Part shown: positions 23,689-29,477 of the stretch, piece after piece
Position numbering within the stretch: position 1 is the stretch's first letter
Layout: each line of letters starts with the position of its first letter
NCBI GenBank assembly: GCA_035293565.1
Contig: DATGMP010000091.1
Span: 1-29,477, forward strand
Source of the DNA: DATGMP01 sp035293565
GTDB taxonomy: Bacteria > Pseudomonadota > Alphaproteobacteria > BOG-932 > Roseiterribacteraceae
Direction of reading: 5' to 3'
Length of the DNA: 29,477 nucleotides
Made by a program: the position numbers and the translations under genes
The notes under the pieces: generated by a model
The model's input: the letters and a program-made list of their open reading frames with translations, nothing else
Database searches by the model: none
What the model was told of the DNA's origin: nothing

Positions 23689-26302
23689 TTTGCCACCACG
23701 CTTCGCATCCCTCCGGCAATCAGTGCCGCCGTGTCGGAAAAGATCCTGAGCGGCGCCAGGCCGCCTTGGCAGACCATGTAGCGCGGCTCCCAGGCCGGCT
23801 TGAATTTGTCCTTGAAGAGCCGCAGGCCGCGGAAATTGTAGAAGCGCTCACCAGCCTGAAAGACGATCGCCCCCAAGCGCTGCCACAGCGGCGCCAGGTC
23901 GCGCGCGGCGAGACCCGACAAGGGCGCCATGCCGAGCCCGAGCCACTCCATCCCCTGCTCCTTGGCCCACAGCAGCAGCTTCGCGAACAGAAACTCCATC
24001 GTGTAGGGCGAGGCCTCGGGATCGTAGCGCATCACGTCGATCGCACCCTGGCGCCCGTTCGACGATTTCCAGATATTCGCAAAGGCCGTCGCGCGGCCGT
24101 TCACGCGTACGACGGCGATATCGAACTCGCTGAGATAGTCCGGATCGAAAGCGCCCACCGAGAATCGCTTCTCCGACGTGCTCCGCGTATCGAGCCAGGC
24201 ATTGGAGACGGTCCTGAGTTCGCGCAGGAGCGGCGGCCCGACTTCGCTCTTGGGCACCACGGAAAAGACGAGCCCTTCCTTCTCGGCCCGGCGCGCCGCA
24301 TAGCGCAAATCCTTCCGTCCCGGCTGGTCGAGGGAAAAACCCGCGAGATCGACGCGCGCCTCCTCGCCGACTTTGATCGGCGTCAGCCCGACATCGAGGT
24401 AGTAGGGCAGCATGTCGGCGGTGACCTGATAGAAGGCGGGACGTCCGCCGGCGCGGTCGCACATTTCGCGGAAGCGCCAGATCAGCTCCGGCACCTCGGC
24501 CACCGGCCCCACCGGATCACCGAGCGCAATCCAGCTACGGCCGCGGACGCCGTACATAATGAAGGCCGTGCGCGCATCGTTGAAGAGGAGCGACTTGTCG
24601 CGCAGGAAGACGAGGTTGGCTTCGGGACGTCCGGCGGACGCCACGATATCGCGCGCGGACTTCATCTCGTCGTCGGTCGGCGGATGCGGCCGTACGATGG
24701 TCGGCCGGAAGAGCTGCTCGAGGCTGACGACGACCAGCACGATGACGCTGACGAAAGTCGCTCGCAGCGACCGCGGCGCATGATCGAAGAGCGCGAATTG
24801 CCACCAGAGCTCTTTCGAATATTCGATATGCTTGGTCGTGAAGAGCGTAAGCCAGACGACACCGCCGATAACGCCGGCGATCGCGAGCAGCCATCCCGAC
24901 GTCACGCGAAGATCGGCGATACGGGCCCGGCGGTAGAATTCACGACGGCAGGAAACGAGTACGACCAGGATGATGGCGAGCAAGATCGCCTCTTCATAAT
25001 CGAGGCCCTTCACCATCGACAGCAGGACCGACGCGGCGAGCGCGGCGGTTGACACGTACCAGGCGGAATCCAGGCGCCGATAGAGTCCGCGCGCCAAGAT
25101 GAGCAGCAGCAGCCCGATCAGACTTCCCAGGATGTGCGATACTTCGAGGACGGAGAGCGGCACGATGCCGTCGAGAAGCGCCAGCCGCCATTCGGGTTCG
25201 GGCGCCGCGCCGGAGATCAGCAGGATCACGCCGGCGACGAACACCAGGGCCGCCATGAAGGGCGGCACCAGCCGCGAGCCGGCTCCGCCGATTTCGCGAA
25301 GCTGCGCGAGCCGCGCCGGCTTGCGCCAGAGGAACTCGTTGCCGGCCAGCAATACACCTGCCGCGATCAGCGGAAAGAGGAAATAGATCGCGCGGTAGGC
25401 GATGATGCCGCCCAAGATCGCGCCGCCCGGCGCATGGTGCGACAATCCCAGAAGCATGACGGATTCGAAGACGCCGAGCCCGCCTGGAACGTGGCTCACG
25501 ACGCCCAGCAGCAAGGCCGCCGAGAAGAGGCCGAGAAAACCCCAGAAGCCAAGGCCGGGCAATGGCGGCAGAACGGTGTAGAGGACAAAGGCGGCGAGCG
25601 CGATATCGATCGCCGAGATCGCGATCTGCGCGATCACCAAGCGAAGCGACGGGATCGCGATCCTGAAACGGCGGAAGCCGATCGGGCGGGGATTGAGCGC
25701 CGCGGTGATGAGGAGGGCCAGGATCAGCGCCAGCGCGACACCGCCGACCGCCGCCGCCGCGGCCGGGCTGATACGAGCGATCGGCGCCAGCTCGCCGGGT
25801 GCGGTCAGGAAAGCCAGGCTCGCAATCGCGCAGAGGCCGATCGGGAACGTGATGGCGGTGAACAAGATGATCTTGGCGATGTCGCCGGCGGAGACGCCGG
25901 CTGCCGAATAGAGCCGGAACCGGATGCTGCCGCCGGACAGCACGGTAAAGCCCAGATTGTTGGAAACCGCATAACCGGTGAAGGAAGCGAAGGCGATCAG
26001 CCGATAGGGCAGCTTTCGGCCGACATAGCGAAGCGCCGAAAAATCATAGCCCGTGAGCGTGAGGTAGCTGAGCGCCGTGCAGGCGATGGCGATCGAGAGC
26101 CGGCGGGAAGAGAGCGACGCAGCTGGGCGATGACCTGATGATAGTGAAAGTCCCGCAGCAACGCCTGAAGCGCCAGCAGCGCCAGCAGGAAGATGATGAT
26201 CGTCGCGATAGTGCCGGCCCGCTGGCGAAGCGCGTCGAGCAGCGACGGCTCCATGCGCTCGGCCTCCGGCAAGGTCGAATCGATCTTCGATCGGAACATC
26301 AA
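23685..26302 (-). pseudogene. lpiA: lpiA/mprF: lysylphosphatidylglycerol synthase/flippase with an apparent frameshift
   Basis: Encodes the bifunctional membrane enzyme that transfers lysine from Lys-tRNA to phosphatidylglycerol and flips the product, lowering membrane negative charge and resisting cationic peptides. The 5' part (26302 to about 26118) begins MMFRSKIDSTLPEAERMEPS, holds the first membrane helix (TIATIIIFLLALLALQALL) and ends FHYHQVIAQLR. The family sequence then continues in another frame as SLSSRRLSIAIACTALSYLT. Restoring one base between 26118 and 26117 gives a continuous protein of about 872 residues, normal for MprF. The rest is intact: many-helix flippase domain, then the DUF2156 synthase domain (about 550-860). 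Whether the break is real, a sequencing error or recoded is open. rlmH lies upstream across a 99-base gap; acvB overlaps the stop. Confidence 0.9.
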
Positions 26303-26401
26303 TCCCCGTTCCAGTTCCAGGCCCCTGCCGTGGCGCGCCTTGGGAGCGTCTCAATTCGGCAGGACCATCATGTAATACTTCACCAATCGGTCCGCAAAGC
26401 G

Positions 26402-26860
26402 CTAGGCCCGGTGATAAGGGTGCCCCGCCAGGATCTGCTGGGCCCGGTAGAGCTGCTCGACCAGCATGACGCGCGCCAACCGGTGCGGCCACGTCATCCG
26501 GCCGAACGCGAGCGTCGCCACCGCTCTTCGGACCAACGCCGGGTCGAGCCCATCCGCACCGCCGATCGCGAACACGACGTCCGGCACGCCCTCGTCGCGC
26601 CATTCGCCGATGCGGCGCGCAAGCTCGATGCTGGTCCAGTCCCGACCCCGCTCGTCGAGCGCCACCAGGGTCGCGTCCTTCCCAACCGCCTCCAATAGCA
26701 AACGCCCTTCCTCCGCCTTGGCTTCCTCAGGCGGCAGGGGGCGTTTCAGCTCCACTTCGCGAACCGTCAACGGCCAAGTGAGTCGCGCCGCGTACTCGTC
26801 GAACAAGGCTCGACTCGGCGCGTCGCGCAGCCGACCGACGGCTACGATCCTAAATCGCAC
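26402..26860 (-). CDS. rlmH: 23S rRNA pseudouridine-1915 N3-methyltransferase
   Basis: SPOUT-class methyltransferase acting on pseudouridine 1915 of helix 69 in 70S ribosomes. The 152-residue protein starts with GTG at 26860 (VRFRIVAVGRLRDAPS) and shows the family's LVALDERGRDWTSIELA, FAIGGADGLDP (AdoMet-binding knot) and the C-terminal EQLYRAQQILAGHPYHR. Upstream in-frame residues back to 27211 belong to the rsfS region in another frame and are not part of it. The GTG is 4 bases after the rsfS stop with no clear Shine-Dalgarno, so translation is probably coupled. Confidence 0.96.
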   Translation of the reverse strand: MRFRIVAVGRLRDAPSRALFDEYAARLTWPLTVREVELKRPLPPEEAKAEEGRLLLEAVGKDATLVALDERGRDWTSIELARRIGEWRDEGVPDVVFAIGGADGLDPALVRRAVATLAFGRMTWPHRLARVMLVEQLYRAQQILAGHPYHRA

Positions 26861-26864
26861 GGAA

Positions 26865-27320
26865 TTAAGGCAAAAGTTCGGTCTGCGACTCGATGACGCC
26901 GAACGGATCAGCGGCCAAGGGCAAATCCGGCGGCTCCAGCCCCCACATCTTCTCGATGGCGTAGAAGGCACGGACCTCGGGCCGGAAGAGATGGACCACG
27001 ACATCGCCGCAATCGAGCAGCACCCAATCGCCTTGCGAAAGCCCTTCCACCCCGATCGGGAAGCCCAGGTCCGGACCGATCTTGTCGACGATATGCGAGG
27101 CCATCGCGCCAACCTGGCGCGCGGAACGCCCGCTGGCGATGACGAGAAAATCGGCGATGCTGGATTTGTTGCGAAGATCGGCGACGAGAATGTCCTCGGC
27201 CTTGTCGGCATCGAGAGATCCTACGATCGCATCCTTGAGCGGCTCGGGCGCGGCGCCGGAGACCGGCTCACGCCGGCTGGCGCCTGGGCGCTCCGGCGAT
27301 TTCCTGATGGGTGTGGCTAT
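26865..27320 (-). CDS. rsfS: ribosome silencing factor RsfS, non-standard start likely
   Basis: Binds L14 of the 50S subunit and blocks subunit joining in poor conditions. The conserved protein reads PLKDAIVGSLDADKAEDILV, then NKSSIADFLVIASGRSARQV, then VEGLSQGDWVLLDCGDVVVH and LFRPEVRAFYAIEKMW. The only ATG in frame (27104) would delete the conserved first half, and no ATG, GTG or TTG lies upstream within the frame. An ATA at 27320-27318 overlaps the nadD TAG as ATAG, with AAGGGG about 6 bases before it, and gives a 151-residue protein of normal length. I propose ATA as the start; a nearby ATC (27308) is an alternative. Confidence 0.85.
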   Translation of the reverse strand: MATPIRKSPERPGASRREPVSGAAPEPLKDAIVGSLDADKAEDILVADLRNKSSIADFLVIASGRSARQVGAMASHIVDKIGPDLGFPIGVEGLSQGDWVLLDCGDVVVHLFRPEVRAFYAIEKMWGLEPPDLPLAADPFGVIESQTELLP

Positions 27321-28000
27321 CGGATTCCCCTTCTCTGATGGTCTCTCGGCTGAAGGTGGGATGGCTCCAGGTCATTCGCAACGGGCCGAACCGAAGGATT
27401 CTGGGCCTTGAGCCGGATCTGGGTGGAAGAGAGCGGATCGAGCCTGGATGCGAAGAAGGTCCAGGCGGGCGCCCTGTGATCGACCAGCCCCCGCGCGCGG
27501 CTTTCGACGACTCTGAAAGACCTGTAGGCCTGGGCGGCGGGGCCGTTGAGCGTGCGTCGCCGGTAGGGCGGCCGGTCGAAAACGGCGACGGGGATGGTTT
27601 CGAAGATGCTGCGCCAACGCTGCCAGCGATGGATTTGGCCCAGATTGTCGGCCCCCATCAGCCACACGAAGCGTGTGCGCGGGTAGCGGCCGCGGAGCGC
27701 AGCCAGCGTGTCGGAGGTGAATCGCGTGCCCAGCGCCCGCTCGAGCCCCGTCACGATGATGCGCGGATGCCGGGCGACGCCGACGGCGCTGGCGAAACGA
27801 TCGGCGAAGGCCGCCATGCCGTGCGTCGGCTTCAACGGATTTTGCGGGCTGACCAGCCACCAGACCTGGTCCAGCCCTAGGCGGCGAAGCGCCACGAGGC
27901 TGATGTGGCGGTGGGCGGCATGCGCCGGATTGAAGGATCCGCCCAACAACCCGATGCGGAGGCCGGCGAAGCTCCGGCCGGTATAGAGTCCCGGTCTCAG
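27317..28000 (-). CDS. nadD: nicotinate-nucleotide adenylyltransferase, CTG start likely
   Basis: Adenylates nicotinate mononucleotide in NAD synthesis. The protein shows GLLGGSFNPAHAAHRHIS (nucleotide-binding region; the usual HxGH reads HAAH), WWLVSPQNPLKP, VWLMGADNLGQIHRW and the C-terminal LSSTQIR. The first TTG (27949) falls inside the first beta strand and would remove the conserved RIG before LLGGSF. Reading back, no ATG/GTG/TTG is found, but a CTG at 28000-27998 overlaps the proA TGA exactly as CTGA and adds 17 residues (LRPGLYTGRSFAGLRIG). I take CTG as the more likely start. The next gene, rsfS, overlaps the stop by 4 bases. Confidence 0.88.
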   Translation of the reverse strand: MRPGLYTGRSFAGLRIGLLGGSFNPAHAAHRHISLVALRRLGLDQVWWLVSPQNPLKPTHGMAAFADRFASAVGVARHPRIIVTGLERALGTRFTSDTLAALRGRYPRTRFVWLMGADNLGQIHRWQRWRSIFETIPVAVFDRPPYRRRTLNGPAAQAYRSFRVVESRARGLVDHRAPAWTFFASRLDPLSSTQIRLKAQNPSVRPVANDLEPSHLQPRDHQRRGIR

Positions 28001-29286
28001 GGTCGTACCTGCCCCCGGCCGCGCACCTTGTATTTGTAGCTGGTCAGCTGCTCGACACCGACCGGCCCGCGTGCATGCATCTTGCCGGTCGAGATGCCGA
28101 TCTCGGCCCCCATGCCGAACTCGCCGCCGTCGGCGAACTGGGTCGAGGCGTTGACCAGCACGATGCCGCTATCGATCTCGTTCAAGAACCGTTCGGCCGT
28201 CGTCGAATCCTCGGTCACGATGCTGTCGGTGTGATGCGAGCCGTAGCGGTTGATGTGTTCGATCGCACCGTCGATGCCGTCGACGACCCCGGCCGCGATG
28301 ATCGGCTCCAGATACTCGGTCGTCCAATCGGCTTCGGTCGCGGCCACGACGCGCGGATCGACCGCACGCACGGCGTTATCGCCGCGAACTTCACACCCCG
28401 CTTCGAGGAGATCGCGAACGATCGGCGCGAGATGCGTTTTTGCGACCGCGCGGTCCACCAGCAGCGTCTCGGCGGCGCCGCAGACCGACACCCTGCGCAT
28501 CTTGGCGTTCAGCACCACCGCGCGCGCCATTTCGAGATCGGCCGCGCGGTCGACATAGACATGGCAAAGGCCCTCCAGATGGGCGAATACCGGCACCTTG
28601 CTCTCATTCATCACGCGCTCGACCAGCGAGCGGCCGCCGCGCGGGACGATCACATCGATCACGCCCGCCGCGCCCAGCATCAGACCGACCGCGGCGCGAT
28701 CCGTCGTAGGGACCAGCTGGACCGCGTCGGTCGGCAGGCCAGCGGCCTCGATGCCCTCGACAAGGCAGCGATGGATGGCGCGCGAAGAGTGCGTGCTCTC
28801 CGACCCGCCGCGCAGGATCGCCGCATTACCGGCCTTGAGGCACAGAGCGCCGGCATCGGCGGTCACGTTGGGCCGGGATTCATAGATGATGCCGACGACG
28901 CCCAACGGCACCCGCACGCGCTCGATGTCGAGCCCGTTGGGCCGGGTCCAGCGCGCGAGCGACGTCCCAACAGGATCGGGCAGCGCCGCCACCTCTTCCA
29001 GCCCCTTGGCGATCCCCTCGATCCGCTTGGCGTCGAGCGCCAGCCGATCGATCATCGCGGCCGAAATCTTGCCCTTAACCGCCTCGATATCCTTGGCATT
29101 GGCCTCGAGAATGGCGCCCTGCTGCGCCCGAACCGCGGCCGCAGCCGCGAGGAGCGCCTTATTCTTGGCCTCGGTCCCCGCCAGCGCCATCCGCGCCGCC
29201 GCCGCACGCGCCCGCGCACCGATGTCGGCCATCAGCGCGGCGAGATCAGGCGACGAACTCAGGTTCTGGGCGGCAAGGGCGACCAT
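27997..29286 (-). CDS. proA: gamma-glutamyl phosphate reductase
   Basis: NADPH-dependent reduction of gamma-glutamyl phosphate in proline synthesis. The roughly 429-residue protein has the aldehyde-dehydrogenase fold with VPLGVVGIIYESRPNVTADA, AGNAAILRGGSES, VPRGGRSLVERV, the catalytic cysteine in KMRRVSVCGAAETLLV, and FADGGEFGMGAEIGISTGK near the end. The ATG at 29286 is preferred; a TTG at 29322 and an ATG at 29235 (MADIGARARAAA) are alternatives, and no strong Shine-Dalgarno is seen for any. proB, commonly upstream, is not present; an insertion-sequence end begins about 65 bases upstream. Confidence 0.95.
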   Translation of the reverse strand: MVALAAQNLSSSPDLAALMADIGARARAAAARMALAGTEAKNKALLAAAAAVRAQQGAILEANAKDIEAVKGKISAAMIDRLALDAKRIEGIAKGLEEVAALPDPVGTSLARWTRPNGLDIERVRVPLGVVGIIYESRPNVTADAGALCLKAGNAAILRGGSESTHSSRAIHRCLVEGIEAAGLPTDAVQLVPTTDRAAVGLMLGAAGVIDVIVPRGGRSLVERVMNESKVPVFAHLEGLCHVYVDRAADLEMARAVVLNAKMRRVSVCGAAETLLVDRAVAKTHLAPIVRDLLEAGCEVRGDNAVRAVDPRVVAATEADWTTEYLEPIIAAGVVDGIDGAIEHINRYGSHHTDSIVTEDSTTAERFLNEIDSGIVLVNASTQFADGGEFGMGAEIGISTGKMHARGPVGVEQLTSYKYKVRGRGQVRP

Positions 29287-29351
29287 GGCATCAAGTTTGG
29301 CGGCGGAGCCGGGCCCTGGCAAGGGGCCAAGGGAGAAACTGTGGCTAGCTG

Positions 29352-29477
29352 GTGACGTGTCCGGATTTTGTAGCTCGTGATGTGTCCGGTTTTAGACCTT
29401 CTCCAAAGAGAGGGCGGGAATGGACCGGACACGCGTTCACGATGGGATCAGACGGATGCGGTTTGAGGATTTGCTGG
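29352..29477 (+). mobile_element. left end of an insertion sequence, truncated by the window edge
   Basis: Two direct repeats, GTGACGTGTCCGG (29352-29364) and GTGATGTGTCCGG (29377-29389), lie 25 bases apart, and an inverted copy of the core, CCGGACAC, occurs at 29425-29432. They precede an ORF beginning at 29420 that resembles an IS transposase. Repeated GTGTCCGG-type blocks at an end are typical transposase-binding sites. The outer boundary and any target-site duplication cannot be fixed because the other end is outside the window. Confidence 0.65.
29420..29477 (+). CDS. transposase N-terminus (partial), ISNCY-like
   Basis: ATG at 29420 with GAGAGG 6 bases upstream. The 19 visible residues, MDRTRVHDGIRRMRFEDLL, resemble the N-termini of transposases annotated as ISNCY family (typically an R-M-R-F-E-x-L segment before a helix-turn-helix). 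The rest runs off the window, so completeness cannot be judged. Confidence 0.6.
   Translation, partial: MDRTRVHDGIRRMRFEDLL

Noticed and set aside
23598..25052. 484-residue + strand frame opposite lpiA
   Set aside because: Shadow of the LpiA coding frame; no motifs or ribosome-binding site.
26303..26603. Extension of the lpiA 3' frame upstream to 26603 (a 972-residue protein)
   Set aside because: The added N-terminus is Arg/Gly/Pro-rich and antisense-like and overlaps rlmH out of frame; the true N-terminus lies in the other frame from 26302.
26402..27211. 269-residue version of RlmH
   Set aside because: The first half is the rsfS gene read out of frame; RlmH homology starts at the GTG at 26860.

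Overview
This is a GC-rich, densely packed bacterial chromosome segment. Gene content and gene order (carB-greA; lrp/trxB/LysR; proA-nadD-rsfS-rlmH; gpmI-envC-ctpA-polysaccharide deacetylase-rppH; acvB-lpiA) point to an alphaproteobacterium, most likely of the Rhodospirillales-like lineages. This is inference from family knowledge and synteny; no marker gene such as 16S rRNA lies in the window.

Layout. Positions 1-77 hold the 3' tail of an unrelated reading frame. Then on the + strand come carB (pyrimidine/arginine precursor) and greA (transcript cleavage factor), followed by an inserted-looking Phd/VapC toxin-antitoxin pair that runs directly into a uracil-DNA glycosylase-like gene. An Lrp/AsnC regulator faces that gene, and an ELM1-domain gene, trxB and a LysR regulator run + from 5887 to 8910. 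A compact noncoding stretch (about 9090-9166) looks like a small RNA with an excellent intrinsic terminator. On the - strand follow a DUF1194 (VWA-like) exported protein and a PEP-CTERM protein that appears to carry a Cys-Gln thioester domain. purU (+) converges on an aspC-type aminotransferase with an AmgK-like kinase upstream (-). A CpcT/CpeT-like secreted protein (+) converges on a YeeE/YedE thiosulfate transporter (-).

From about 16.4 kb to the right end every gene is on the - strand. Read in transcription order, they are proA, nadD, rsfS, rlmH (proline, NAD, ribosome silencing, 23S rRNA methylation), then lpiA-acvB (lysyl-phosphatidylglycerol synthesis/flipping and hydrolysis), gpmI, an EnvC-type amidase activator, the periplasmic protease ctpA, a divergent polysaccharide deacetylase and rppH. 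Nearly all junctions in this block are 4-nt stop/start overlaps (ATGA, GTGA, and apparently CTGA and ATAG), which suggests translational coupling. The block joins membrane-lipid charge control to cell-wall remodelling.

Most notable observations: (i) lpiA is broken by a single apparent -1 frameshift near 26118; (ii) nadD and rsfS have no ATG/GTG/TTG start that gives a full protein, yet each has a non-standard codon (CTG, ATA) overlapping the previous stop by exactly 4 nt; (iii) the PEP-CTERM protein has a single mature cysteine and a glutamine motif like thioester adhesins; (iv) the small RNA candidate; (v) an insertion-sequence end with twin GTGAYGTGTCCGG repeats sits just upstream of proA at the right edge. 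I see no CRISPR array, tRNA or rRNA.
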